Assembly (NCBI GenBank): GCA_934047225.1
Contig: OW203985.1
Span: 11,517,201 to 11,581,200 of the forward strand
Length of the DNA stretch: 64,000 bases
Direction: 5' to 3'
Origin: Ypsolopha sequella
Taxonomy: Eukaryota > Arthropoda > Insecta > Lepidoptera > Ypsolophidae
In this document: piece after piece, positions 10,876 through 21,453 of the stretch
How the letters are laid out: every line of letters starts with the position of its first letter
How positions within the stretch are numbered: position 1 is the stretch's first letter
Program-made: the position numbers and the translations under genes
Notes under the pieces: model-generated
The model's database searches: none
Told to the model about the DNA's origin: nothing
The model's input: the letters and a program-made list of their open reading frames with translations, nothing else

Positions 10876-11130
10876 TTTCTACCAAATCACTCAATTGATT
10901 TTCCAAATACTGATTTTCTGGTCCTATAATTTCACTTTTCTTTTCTGAGTTAACTATTTTATCTACGGAACCACTTTCCGAAATGCAGTTTGCCACTTCA
11001 CCGCACATTGCTCTAAAATAACATTAACGAATGATGCTTTCTTTTAACTTTTCTCTTGTATCCACCGCTTTTTTTCAAGTTTTTCCATTTATTCCAGTCT
11101 ATTATCTTTATCCTCAAATTGCACTAACAA
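10876..11130 (-). other. Possible orphan coding exon, unidentified
   Basis: On the minus strand, after an acceptor-like TTATTTTAG, a frame stays open for about 45 codons starting A-M-C-G-E-V-A-N-C-I-S-E. Just upstream lies a basic S-G-G-Y-K-R-K peptide, as seen near the start of some hAT-type transposases. The two are not in one frame. Function unknown; it could equally be chance. Confidence 0.2.
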
Positions 11131-12084
11131 ATCCATAAAATATGTCTAAACGGCAAATCACATGACATTTTAGGCGTGTAATGATCGTATAAATGCAACA
11201 TATAAAACAAAATAGCAGTGTAATAGCAATGATGTTGCTTTTACTCAACTGCATCTAACTCGTCATAAGAAAGACACATAAGATGCTATTACATGAACAA
11301 ATAGTCACATAAGCAACACATAGAGGTGACTTAATCAGCAAGTTCTTATACAGCACTTTAGTCATAAAGGGACGCCGAGTAAACGTTTACTCAGCATCAT
11401 TATATGACGGTAATGCTGACCAACTAAAATGCTGAATAATATGTTTTTATATGACATGTTCTGTATAATTCGCGTTTAAACGACTTGTATAAAATGTATT
11501 TGCTGAATAAGCTCAATGTTATATGACTATTTTGCTTGTTGGGTATTGTCTAATTTTGTTCTTGAAGACTGATATTGACGACGCTTCACGGACGTGTAAC
11601 GGCAAGCTGTTCCATAAGCGTATTGCACTCACAGTGAAAGAATTGGTGTACATGCATGTGTTATGCTCAGGAGTGCGAAGAAGCCTGGCGCTTTGCTGGG
11701 TCGTTGAAGACGATCGAGGGGCAAGAGGGGTACAAAACGTTCAAGAGCTTTGGCAGCCTCATGTAGCCCGTGGATTACACGAGGCTGCCAAAGATCTTGA
11801 CAAAACATGTAGCCCGAGTATTACAGCTCAAATTAGAAATAATGTTTTGATTCTGGTTCCGTTAACCTGAATATAGGTAGTTCATTTAAACAGAAAACAT
11901 TGTACCTACTATATGTGACGTCTATATTTATTGTTCATTTTACTTATTTATTGTTCAGTTTACTTGAACAATCTAACGTCGACAATAATGCAAGTAAATA
12001 TAACATAATTCTGTTTTTGTTTACAAGGTTTTTTTTACAAAACGATCTGGTTTTTTTGTAAAAATATTTTTTCTCCGTGTACTT
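11131..12084. other. Intergenic region with one strong hairpin
   Basis: A 115-codon plus-strand frame at 11523-11870 has no recognisable domain. The only clear structure is an inverted repeat at 11741-11800, described separately. Confidence 0.4.
11741..11800. repeat. 20-bp inverted repeat hairpin
   Basis: TCAAGAGCTTTGGCAGCCTC (11741-11760) pairs with GAGGCTGCCAAAGATCTTGA (11781-11800), 19 of 20 positions, around a 20-base loop. The size resembles a small precursor hairpin, but there is no expression evidence. Confidence 0.6.
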
Positions 12085-12354
12085 ATACACGAGGTGACTT
12101 TTTGATCGTCGTCCAAGTTCATACTGGTGGCTTGGTAAGTGATCAGTATCATGGATCAATAACAATTTTGGTGAAATTCCTGAAATGAAATTTCGACTCC
12201 CCAGTGATTCACTCGGGACTGGAACTGAATTTCTATGGAAAGCCAAAATTTCATTTTACGAGTTTTACAAAAATTGTTATTGATCCATGATACTGATCAC
12301 TTTTCAAGCCTCCAGTATGAATTTTGGACGATGATCAAAAAGTCACTTGTATAT
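12085..12354. mobile_element. 270-bp foldback MITE, copy 1
   Basis: The two halves are near mirror images over about 120 bp. The left begins TATACACGAGGTGACTTTTT and the right ends AAAAAGTCACTTGTATA; both contain GATCAATAACAATTTT or its complement next to TGATCAGTATCATG. The centre carries GTGATTCACTC. A second copy of the same length is at 35892-36161. The TA-rich ends suggest a Tc1/mariner-type TA target, but no transposase is encoded. Confidence 0.75.
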
Positions 12355-12446
12355 ATACCACATATTACATACACTTTAAATATAATTATTTTCAAATTAT
12401 GTAAAATAACATATATAAAATGTACTTATTATGTATTTAGCGCAAT

Positions 12447-12690
12447 AATACGCAATAAAGTGTCCTCACTTCTCCATCGGACGCGTGCCAGCCGCAACAG
12501 CATCCTGAGGACGACCGCTGCACGGTTTGACTCTCCCTTCCTAAAGCATTGAGTGGGGATAGTCACCGGTGCGATAAAATAGATAAGTAAAGATGTATTT
12601 GAATTACCTACTAAATATAGTCTAAGTTACTTCGTTACTAACAACATTTATGGATTTGTGATCTGAAATAACAATTATATTATATTATTA
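12447..12690 (+). pseudogene. 5'-truncated LINE 3' end (same family as 13090-14578)
   Basis: Codons ending at 12552 give R-T-T-A-A-R-F-D-S-P-F-L. This matches the extreme C-terminal S-T-I-A-A-R-L-D-C-P-Y-L of the LINE that ends at 14446. A 3' UTR and an ATT-rich tail follow to about 12690. Confidence 0.6.
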
Positions 12691-13089
12691 TTAGTATTTA
12701 GGGACCTCCTTGTCTGTGCTAAATTTAGAATAATTTATTTAAGTAAAATGTATAAATGACTGTCTGTCAGAAAAAAAAATATGATGATGCCTTACCTGGG
12801 TTCTAGCCTAGCAGACCATATCGAACTTTAAGGCGCTACCAAAAAAAAAGGAGGTTTTTCGAATCCATTTACTCCACTATAACGTCATCTACGTATTTGA
12901 TTTTGGGGTAAATGTTTATTGTGTATTTGATTAAGATTCTCACTGAAGGAAAACGCGATTGGATGAAATTTTCTCGATAGAATTTAATTCCGAAAAGACC
13001 TCTAAATTTTTTCATGTTTTCCTGTAATTCTGAAATCCTAACTAATTTCATTGTGAAATTGCATTCAAAATGTGGATATTGTTCAATAA
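12691..13089. other. Non-coding spacer
   Basis: AT-rich; nothing recognisable apart from short homopolymers. Confidence 0.4.
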
Positions 13090-14578
13090 ATGACTCGCGG
13101 TAAGTCGCCTGGCCATGATGGTCTCAGCATCGAGCACCTACAGCATGCTGGATCACACATATGCCGAGTACTGGCCTTATTGTTCAACTGCTGTATGAGG
13201 CATTCATACATACCTTCTGACATGATGCGTACTATTGTGATTCCGATAATTAAAAATAAGACGGGTGATAAATCCGATAAAACGAACTACAGGCCTATTT
13301 CTCTTGCAACTATTTTTGCCAAGGTATTTGACAGTTTGCTTGAGGTGCATTTAAATAAACATCTGGATCTGAACGATAATCAGTTTAGTTGTCGGCCGGG
13401 ATTATCGACAGAGAGTGCAATACTGTGTTAGGTATTATGTGAAGAGAAGTACGCCTGTATACGCTTGCTTTCTGCACCTCTCCAAAGCCTTTGATCTGGT
13501 TTCCTACGATATTCTCTGGAGGAAGCTCAGGGATATTAATTTGCCTGGTGAGCTCATTAATATCTTCAGGTATTGGTATGGGAACCAGATCAATAGTGTC
13601 AAGTGGGCAGACGTACTGTCGGATCCGTATAGGCTGGAGTGTGGGGTGAGGCAGGGGGGTTTGACCTCGCCTGCACTTTTTAGCCTTTACATGGACTCGC
13701 TGATCGGGGCGCTCAGCAGCCAACGTGTTGGATGCTACATTGATGGCGTCAGCTTCAACAACATAAGTTACGCGGACGACATGGTGCTGCTGAGTGCCTC
13801 GGCCTGCGGGATCACACAGATGTTGCGTATTTGTGAGGAATACGCCCACTCTCATGGACTCGTATACAATGTCAAGAAGAGTCAACTCATGGTATTTGGA
13901 GCTGGAGCCAAACGTCGGGTTATTCCTCCTATCAGGCTGAATGGATCTACTCTAGAAAGAGTGGATAAATTTAAATACTTAGGCCACATATTGACGTCCA
14001 GCCTCAAAGATAATGATGACATTGAGAGGGAACGGAGGGCATTGTCGATCAGAGCGAACATGATTGCTCGCAGATTTTTCTGGTGCTCCAAGCAGGTTAA
14101 AATAACCCTTTTTAAGGCGTACTGCACCTCATTTTATACGTCATGTAGTATGTGGGCCTTCTATTCGAAAAAATCGTACAGTGCCCTCCGGGTACAGTGT
14201 AATAACGCGTTTCGGAGTTTGCTGGGGCTGTCCCGACGCTGCAGTGCGTCAGGTATGTTTGCGGAAGCGCGCACAGATTGCTTCTGCACAACAATACGCA
14301 AGCGTGCCGCCTCGCTGGTGCGCCGTTTGTGGGCCAGCTCCAACATTCTCCTGTCTACCATTGCGGCCAGGCTCGACTGTCCCTATCTGAGTCGCAGCTC
14401 CCTGCTGCACGCAAGCGTCCCAGCCTGGCGGAGAGCACTCACATAGGTACAGTCCAATATGATTAAACGCTAATATGATTTATTTATTTACTACATAATA
14501 TTAGAATAAGAAATATTGTTACTAACAAATTATAGGTTGATATTGTAGCCTGAAATAAATGGATTTATTATTATTATG
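13090..14578 (+). pseudogene. 5'-truncated LINE, reverse transcriptase with frameshift
   Basis: The first frame (13090-13431) has G-K-S-P-G-H-D-G (RT fingers), N-Y-R-P-I-S-L and the C-R-P-G-L-S-T-E motif. The second (13415-14446) continues with S-K-A-F-D (motif A), G-V-R-Q-G-G-L-T-S-P (motif B) and Y-A-D-D-M-V-L-L (catalytic). It then has F-K-Y-L-G-H-I and a long C-terminal domain. An indel near 13420-13430 separates the two frames. In motif A the expected catalytic aspartate is histidine (CAC codon at about 13478), so the enzyme would be inactive even without the frameshift. The endonuclease is absent. The 3' UTR ends in a TTA-repeat tail at 14566-14578. Non-LTR retrotransposon; clade not assigned with confidence. 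Confidence 0.85.
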
Positions 14579-14875
14579 TATTTGTAAAGTTTCCATGAAA
14601 ATCTTTTTGACCAAATAGCTTAGTACATTTTATATTAATAAAAAGCTGACCTTTTGCTACTTTTCCACGAATCCGTCCCACTCGCACTGAGGATTTTTTC
14701 GCATATGGAGTAACAGGGACGCTAACATTTTTTCGTATCGCCTTAATCGCTCGATACAACATGTCTATCCCTCTCGAGGTAGATCAACAGAGTGAGAGAG
14801 AGAGAGAGCACTGTATCACGCTCCATCGAGCTCGATATGGTTTGTTCTGCAGGTGTTTATTTCACTGATATATTG
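14579..14875. other. Spacer with GA repeat
   Basis: Contains a short (GA)n run near 14790-14806 and no recognisable gene; the 62-codon minus frame here has no known domain. Confidence 0.4.
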
Positions 14876-15292
14876 GGTCTTTACATATGAAATTGCCGTT
14901 TTCTATAAAGAATTTGAAGGAAACTCAAATTTCAGTACTAACATTTTTGCATTTTTTTAGGAATGACAAATCCAAATTATGTCATTTCTTATATGTATGA
15001 ATGAGACAACATTAAGCTGACAGCAACATTAATTTAATTTTTGAAAAGTGTCAGCTGTATAAAAGGATTACGAATCTGATCATGGAAATGGGTGGCATTT
15101 AGGACGAACTGTTTGTAAATATTTAATTTTTATAATCAAACTGAAAACAAAAACAAAATTTAATACGTAGATGTTCAACCTTGAAATCAACTTTCAAACA
15201 AAAAACAAATAATTGAAATAGCTATAGAATTACAGGAATGATGAACTCATTCATCTGTAAGAAAATTTCGGCAATTTCATATGTAAAGACCT
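14876..15292. mobile_element. Mariner-like MITE, about 417 bp
   Basis: GGTCTTTACATATGAAATTG at the left (from 14876) is exactly inverted at the right end (to 15292). The flanks are TATT-rich on both sides, compatible with a TA target. The interior is AT-rich and non-coding. I assign it to Tc1/mariner-type elements only by end sequence and TA flanks. Confidence 0.6.
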
Positions 15293-15344
15293 ATTATTCA
15301 ATATAATCTGTCTCGTAGCACGAGCGAATACAAGTGACACTTGT

Positions 15345-15558
15345 ACCACAAAATAGATACTACCAAGGCCGGCTCCATACAACAAGCGAAAACAGACGCA
15401 CACATGCATACGCGCGTACGTATGATGATCTCGGCAGAATTTCGTATTGGCATTCGACCGACTTCATCCGAGATCGTCGTACGTACGCGTCTATGTGTGC
15501 GTGCGTCTGTTTTCGCTAGTTATGCGGAGTGAACCTTCTGTAAGTGGTTATTTTGTGC
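15345..15558. mobile_element. Foldback element with about 90-bp imperfect arms
   Basis: The inner arms are strong: AGCGAAAACAGACGCACACA (from 15385) against its complement ending at 15517. They continue through CGTACGTA to ATCTCGG on both sides of a loop of about 35 bases. Weaker pairing extends outward to CCACAAAATAG on the left and ATTTTGTGC on the right. Non-coding. Confidence 0.65.
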
Positions 15559-15769
15559 TTGCTGTGGTCGCGTAGTCAGCACGTAGCTCGTAGACGTCGT
15601 AGCGTAGCTATAAATTTTGGAAATATACATGCTGTAAATAACCTGCGACCTTTAAATAAGGCCACGTACTGATCATACTGCACAACTATGTGAAAAAAAA
15701 TTACCCGCGCAAGCTTTCAGAGAAAAAGTGCGGTAAAATTGATTTTATTAACAGTTTTGATGCATATAA

Positions 15770-15960
15770 AACATTTTATTTATGAACAAAAAATCACTTG
15801 TACTATCCCACAAATTCATTTAGAACTTCCTGACCGGTTTCGACTTTGATGATGATGATGATGCCTCGTGGCCGTTTTCGGTCATAGTGACTGATCAAGG
15901 CTCATAGAGCTTCGCTGGTGAGCCCTCCAATGGCTGACATAGCCTATTTTGGCCTTTTAT
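15770..15960 (-). repeat. Penelope-like 3' end fragment joined to a (GAT)n LINE tail
   Basis: The segment ATCACTTGTACTATCCCACA ... CTGACCGGTTTCGAC matches the terminal region seen in the Penelope-like element at 17130-17200. It abuts (GATGAT)n and a block CGTGGCCGTTTTCGGTCATA, which I recognise as a frequent 3' end of an RTE-type LINE or SINE in Lepidoptera. Both parts are non-coding. Confidence 0.4.
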
Positions 15961-16200
15961 CAAATTTCAAGTTCAAATTTATTTATTTATCATAAGTGGG
16001 TACAAGATGAAGGATATGTACATGTTTATGCTTAGTCTATAACAATGTGGTACCATAACAAAGGTGTTGCTGTTTCCTAGCTAGGTTTTTAGGGTGTGTT
16101 TGTAAGGGTGTGTTATTGTGTGAGGATGTGTTAGTGATAAGCGTATCCCTAGCCCTACGACTGTGGTCTTGGGATCAGTTTATTGAAAGTGCGATTGCAC
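15961..16200 (-). mobile_element. LINE 3' UTR fragment, minus orientation
   Basis: The block CCTAGCCCTACGACTGTGGTC (16148-16168) is the complement of the 3' UTR block at 9490-9510. The fragment ends at a CAAATTT-type tail near 15961. No ORF part is left. Confidence 0.55.
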
Positions 16201-16394
16201 AGGCTACATATCAAAAGCCCATTTACATAATTACAGGGGATGGCCGCAGATGGTCTTGCGTGGATCTCATCACGTTTGGCGTCGAGAACAGCTTTACGTT
16301 CTTCTTCAAACTCAAACACCTTCTTTTGAACAGTGAGCCTCCATCCAGGACTGTCTTGGGCTAAATCTTTTCGCCTTTATGGCATTATCAAATG

Positions 16395-16640
16395 ATACAA
16401 TTTTTTACAAATACAATTTTTTTTTATTTTTACACAAGTAATTTTTACAATTCTTTGTAAGCTCCTTTAAGCTAACAATAACCTGTATTAGGAGGGACCG
16501 TTCTTTCCTTGTTACATTGTTTTTGTACTTTTGTTAGTAGGAGAAAGGGTGAGTTGGTGTATGTGTTTGAGAGGGTGTGTGAGGGTGTGTGTGCGTGTGT
16601 AGTGTATGTGCTGAAATCTGTGTGGTATACATATTATTAG
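16395..16640 (-). mobile_element. LINE 3' UTR fragment, second copy, minus orientation
   Basis: It begins with ACAATTTTTTACAAATACAA (tail) and shows the same GT-rich 'GAGAGGGTGTGTGAGGGTGTG' 3' UTR composition as the copies at 9300-9400 (inverted) and 16090. Non-coding. Confidence 0.45.
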
Positions 16641-16777
16641 ATTAGCTTTTTTTAATAATTTTATATAAATATGATAATTTTATTTCTATAGGAAAAATTA
16701 AATACATAAATCAGGTAGTTATACTAAATGAATTTCTAATGGAAATGGAAGGCGAAAAAAGTTTGTGGCGTTAAAAT

Positions 16778-16901
16778 AGTAGTTTATGCTACAAGGGCGA
16801 AAAGGAATAAATTACGAGGACGATTTAAAACACGAGTGTAGCGAGCGTTTTAAACGTAACCGCGTAATTTATTGCTCTTACGCCCATGTATCATACTACG
16901 T
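16778..16901. mobile_element. Small foldback element
   Basis: AGTAGTTTATGCTACAAGGG...AATAAATTACG on the left pairs with CGTAATTTATT...CGCCCATGTATCATACTACG on the right. ACGAGTGTAGCGAGCG lies in the centre. About 124 bp, non-coding. Confidence 0.55.
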
Positions 16902-17692
16902 TTTTCAATGCATAGTGTGAGGAAATAAAACAAAAATATAATCTTGTGAACTTTAAATTATGATTGGCTTAAAAGGACTGTATCAAGAGCCGTTAAACTG
17001 TGGAAAAAAAAGTATAACATTTATAGTACACAGAAAAGGTTGCAGGTTAGCCAACTTGTACTAAATAAATTAAAAAAATAATAATAATAAAGCCCTAGGG
17101 CAAAATAATCGACTTTCTTGTTGTTTTAAAAAAAACACTTGTACTTATCCACATATTACGTACAACTTTATTATGCCCGACCGGTTTCACTGTAAAGCAT
17201 TTTCTAGGGCTTTTTACACATGCTAACTAACAAATAAATCTTATAAACTACAATCATGTCTTAAATGACGTGCAATAAATGAAACAACAAACAAACAGAC
17301 AGAAGGGGAATTTCAAATCAAAAATGGTCGGTAAACGATGGAACTAAGTTGAGTTAAACGTTGTGATGGAATTCTATACAATATATTACGGATTATGTCT
17401 CATTGGTCAACGTTGTGTAAACAGTTGGATTAGTAAGAGTTTAAGTGATGGGGATGTCATATTAAAATATTTTTACCCATAATGGTGGAAATTTGGAAAC
17501 AATAAAAATAAAAAATATTACAAATTAAAATAAAAATAAAAATGTATGTCATAAGAATTGTAAAGAAACAAGATATTAAATATGATTGGCTGAATATAAA
17601 TAATTAAGAAATGTCAAATGTTATAAATGAAAATTAGATAACGTTGTGTTAGATTGGTTAGATGTCAAACTGATAATAACAATAAATTAAAA

Positions 17693-18355
17693 TTATTTGA
17701 AATACTGCAATAATGGAGAATTATTTATGTCCAGTTGATGATTCAAAATGTCAGTTGGGTTCAAATGGATCAGTTTGTTTATTTCCAGAGCTTCTAAGGC
17801 TGATAACTTTCTGCCCTTTCCACAAACATGTAAAGTTTTGAAATTTTGTACCGAATCAAAGGTGTGATTTTCGTTGATTAGATGTTCAGCAAAGTTTGAG
17901 TTGGTTTTCTTTAAACGCCAGCTTCTGGAGTGCTCGCCTACTCTTGTTTTAAACGATCTTCCAGTTTGGCCGATATATTTTTTATTGCAATTGGCACAAG
18001 TGAGCTCGTAAATGCCGTTTTTTTGATCAAAATTTGTCTTGTCTTTATTGTTACTTAATAGTCTTTTTAATGTGTTGTTTGTATAAAAGGCAGGGTTTCT
18101 ATCTTTCAGTAAGCGTGAGCATTTTTGTGATATTTGGCCAAGAAAGGGTAGCTTAGACTACTTTTTTGTCTTTGGTTCAGCTGTTGGATCTGGGTGGTAT
18201 AATAGAGCTCTAGTCATTTTTAATTTCTTTTTGTGGACTATGTTATCAACAATTTTCGGGTTGTATCCATTGTTTAAGGCAATTTTCTTAATTGTGTTTA
18301 GTTCCAAGCTATAGTCAACTTTATTGAGAGGTAGGGATAGTAATCTGTGGGCCAT
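17693..18355 (-). pseudogene. Penelope linker and GIY-YIG endonuclease
   Basis: From 18355 the frame reads M-A-H-R-L to K-T-K-K, then a TAG. It then continues in the same frame through L-K-D-R-N-P-A-F to G-I-Y-E-L-T-C-A-N-C-N-K-K-Y-I-G-Q-T, R-S-F-K-T-R-V-G-E-H and N-F-A-E-H, ending at TAA 17693-17695. G-I-Y ... Y-I-G plus the downstream Arg and His mark the GIY-YIG nuclease that nicks target DNA for Penelope integration. The CxxC pair between GIY and YIG is a known Penelope feature. The single TAG probably arose from a tyrosine codon. Confidence 0.85.
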
Positions 18356-18463
18356 TGAATGGAAAAACGCATATTTGTGAGATAATGGGTGTCTAGATTT
18401 AGAATGGATGATGTTATCACTGAAGGTGGGTTTTCGGTAAATTTTGAAAAAATGTTTCTGGTG

Positions 18464-19369
18464 TTAAATTTTTATGGTGAGATCCAGAAAATTAATCTCT
18501 TTGTGGCCAATCTCTATTGTGAATTGTATGTTTTTGTTAACTGAGTTAATGAAGATCAAGAAATTCTGTAGATCATCCGATGAGCCCGACCAGAGGCACA
18601 GAACATCATCGACGTATCTGTACCAGTAGACTACGGAGTCTTTGAACTTTTTACAGTGAAGAATCTGTCTTTCAATATTATCCATAAAGATGTCTGCGCA
18701 TACGGGAGATAAAGGACTTCCCATTGCCAGGCCTTTCGTCTGTTTGTATATATTGTCATTAAAGATGAAATAATTCTGTTCAAGGCAAACTGAAATAGTA
18801 TGCTCTAAGTCTATAATCTTTTGTGGTTCTACTGTTGATTCAACCAAGAGTTCATTCATTGCACGTTTACAATCGTCTATGGGTACGCTAGGAAATAGAT
18901 TTTTTACATCGAATGACACTAATATTGCTTGAGAAGGTACGTTTACATTTTTTATCTTATTGACTAAATCTAAACTATTTTGAATGGTATGTAGCGGCTT
19001 AAATATGGATAACTCTTTTAATATTTCATTGCATTTTGTAGCTATTGGGTATGCTGGAGCACCGACGTAGGTAACTATTGGGCGAATTGGAGATCCTTGC
19101 TTGTGTAGTTTGTACAGACCTAGCAGTTTTGGGATTTGAGGGTTCAACACCTTCAGTTTATAGTGATCCGTGTGTTTGAAAATACTATTTGCCGTCTTTA
19201 TCGTGTTTCTGACTATTTCATTATATTTCTTTGTAGGGTCTTTATCCAACTGTTGATAAGCTGAATCGGAAAGAAAATCATTCATTTTTTCATCATATTC
19301 AGTTTTTGTTGTAATGACAACTGTGTTCCCTTTGTCGGCCTTGGTGATGATGAGATTGTTGTCTTTCAC
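18464..19369 (-). pseudogene. Penelope-like reverse transcriptase
   Basis: The 301-codon frame shows I-I-T-K-A-D-K-G-N-T-V-V (RT1), K-L-H-K (RT2a), V-S-F-D-V-K-N-L-F-P-S-V-P (motif A with catalytic Asp), K-G-L-A-M-G-S-P-L-S-P (motif B) and Y-R-Y-V-D-D (motif C). F-L-D-L-T follows before an in-frame TAA. This order and these motifs are typical of Penelope-like elements, whose RT is related to telomerase. Upstream codons remain open to about 19600 without an ATG, so the annotated start is internal. All three catalytic aspartates are present. Confidence 0.9.
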
Positions 19370-19600
19370 ATTTTCTCTAATACTTTTGATGGTTTTTAGT
19401 TCATCGTGTCCAGATTTGCTATTTTTAATGGGTTGCTTGTGAGACTCTTCCTTCAGTAATTTACTGGCAATGTGTTTTGATAGAGGATCTGAGGTGGCAA
19501 CTTCTAAATCGACTTTCTGTTCGGTTTTGATGCCATATTCGTGTTGTACGCTACGCGGTAGTAGGCTATAAGAAGAACTATATTTAGCTTTTGCTACGGG

Positions 19601-19878
19601 GTGCAGCGTAGCAATTATGAATTATATATAGGTATACAAAACCACAATTAAAAGTCTCAAGTCTGTTAATGGAAGTATGAAAGACATACTTTTATTTTAT
19701 TGTATTAATGGTACTAATGACATTAATGACATATAAATTCACACTGAAGACTCGGTAAGTAGTCGGTGTCAAGGTGCGATGACCCTTTTTTGAGAAATAC
19801 GCAAATAACTTTTTTCCTATTCCCTACAAACGCAAGCGTAGCCCCGAGTCAATAAATGAAAGAAAAAAAAATGTATTT
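19601..19878. other. Spacer between Penelope-like and gypsy elements
   Basis: AT-rich, no recognised feature. Confidence 0.4.
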
Positions 19879-20288
19879 TGTAACAAAGGACTCAAATAAA
19901 AGTATAGATTTCTTTAAATAAATCTTTAATTATTTTATATTTTCGCTCAGTCAACGGGCGGAGTAACGCCTTACAATTTAGTCTAGCAAAAATGAATCCA
20001 AAATCAACTCAATGCACGTTTATATAGGCAGGCGTAGCTTCCCCCTCCACTGCGGCTGCAGTGGGCGATTGCACGGCGCGCGCGGCTCGAGGCGGCGTGA
20101 CGTCAGCATGACGCACGGCTATGGCTTGGCTTGGCTTGGCTTGGCTTGGCTTGGCTTGGTTTGGCTTGGCTTGGCTTGGCTTGGCTTGGCTTGGCATGGC
20201 ATGGCTTGGCATGGCTTGGCTTGGCTTGGCTTGGCTTGGCTTGGCTTGGCTTGGCTTGGCTTGGCTTGGCTTGGCGTTGGTTGTTACA
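19879..20288 (-). repeat. 3' LTR of the gypsy element
   Basis: 410 bp. In element orientation: TGTTACA-complement start, a 31-unit GCCAA/AAGCC pentamer array (20121-20275), a perfect CRE palindrome TGACGTCA (20098-20105), GC-rich DNA, then CCTATATAAACG as TATA box (20018-20029) and the R/U5 part. The long runs of 'M-A-W-L-G-L' or 'A-K-P-S-Q' codons predicted here are translations of the pentamer array, not genes. It differs from the 5' LTR by five array units (25 bp) and an 11-bp indel, which together account exactly for the 36-bp length difference. Confidence 0.9.
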
Positions 20289-20575
20289 GTCGGCCATCCT
20301 GCAACAATTGCTCCCGCAATGGAAACAGAAAAAGTGTGTTTAACTTTCTAAAAGTTCAATCAGATCTTCGGTTTCTAACTGCTAGTCAGAATTGCAAGCA
20401 TAATCTGACATGGGGCTAAGCTTTTATAGGGACTCAACGCGTCAGATGCTACTAAGGCCGCAAAACTCTTATAACCTCATATACCCTTGATACTCCATCG
20501 TTACCAATCACCTTGGTAATAATGTAGAGGCCTGAATACAAGTCTTCTAATTTTGTATTTACTTTACTCGCACTG

Positions 20576-21453
20576 CTAGTAGGGGCATGCTTCTACACTG
20601 TTTTTACGCCGTTTGTCGTAATTACATTTCATTCGTTCAGAAACACTCCAGTATATCCGTACACCAGCTTTGGTGCGCTTTGTCTGCACCGATTCTTTTT
20701 CGTTACCGGGGATTATAACATCGCAGACTGACCTACCAGATTGTGTAAACATCAGTTCGTATGGCTTAAAGCCAGTTGTAGCGTTCACCGTGTTATTTAT
20801 GCCCCAAAAAACGTCCGGTAATGTATTATCCCAGTTGTTTGCCGTTTCACTAGAATCAGTAGCCCTTAACGCATATAAAATAGTGCGGTTAGTTCGTTAT
20901 ACCTGACCATTAGTACGCGTACAAGCGATAGCATTCAATATATGCCGAAATTGTTTCTGTAACGAAAATAGCTTAAAATAGCTTAAAATATCGACTGGTA
21001 AAGGCTTTCCCATGATCTGAAACTACGCGTCCGGGGTACTCAAAAAGACTGGACATTTTTTAAAGGACTCTAATCGTTTCTACGGAATTTACGGTGCGGG
21101 TTGGCTCGGCTATAATAAATTTACTGAATGAGTCAGTGATAACCAAAATAAATTGGTACTTTTTTTTTGTCTTAAAAAAGGGTCCGAGATGATCCACGTG
21201 GATCATATTCACAGGCTCTGAAGGTTTAGGAATAGGATGTAGTCTACCCTCTTTTCTACTTTATGCCCCTTTCCCATACGCTCAATATAGGCAGGATGTA
21301 ACGTATTTCCTTAAATATCTTGACATTTTAGGAAACCAATAATCGTTTTTTATTAGCTCTAAACATCGTTTTAAGCCTATGTGTCCTGTCTCAACACGAT
21401 GCATCTGCACTATCCTTCACTGGGCTAAACTAGGTACTACTAAGCAATTGCCG
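20576..21453 (-). pseudogene. Gypsy integrase core, broken
   Basis: The minus-strand codons between about 21450 and 20790 show H-R-V-E-T-G-H-I-G (zinc region), V-D-H-L-G-P (first catalytic Asp) and V-I-T-D-S-F-S-K-F, interrupted by several stops and shifts. 20788-20576 is open and has N-A-T-T-G-F-K-P-Y-E-L-M-F, the conserved integrase C-terminal motif. This part is clearly non-functional. Confidence 0.7.

Larger units (their letters stand above)
17100..19600 (-). mobile_element. Penelope-like retroelement, 5'-truncated
   Basis: A minus-strand element with the diagnostic Penelope pair: a reverse transcriptase (18464 to beyond 19369) followed in the same frame by a GIY-YIG endonuclease (17693-18157). 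The reading frame runs from about 19600 to 17693 with two in-frame stops (TAA at about 18464-18466, TAG at about 18158-18160). The terminal segment at 17130-17200 carries the GTGAAACCGGTCGGGC-type sequence seen at Penelope ends. The 5' part upstream of the RT is missing. Confidence 0.85.

Noticed and set aside
20009..20419. ORFs on both strands rich in W-L-G-L-A or A-K-P-S-Q repeats, and the similar set at 35567-35965
   Set aside because: They are translations of the TTGGC pentamer array in the gypsy LTRs. A 5-bp repeat without stops is open in all frames of a strand.
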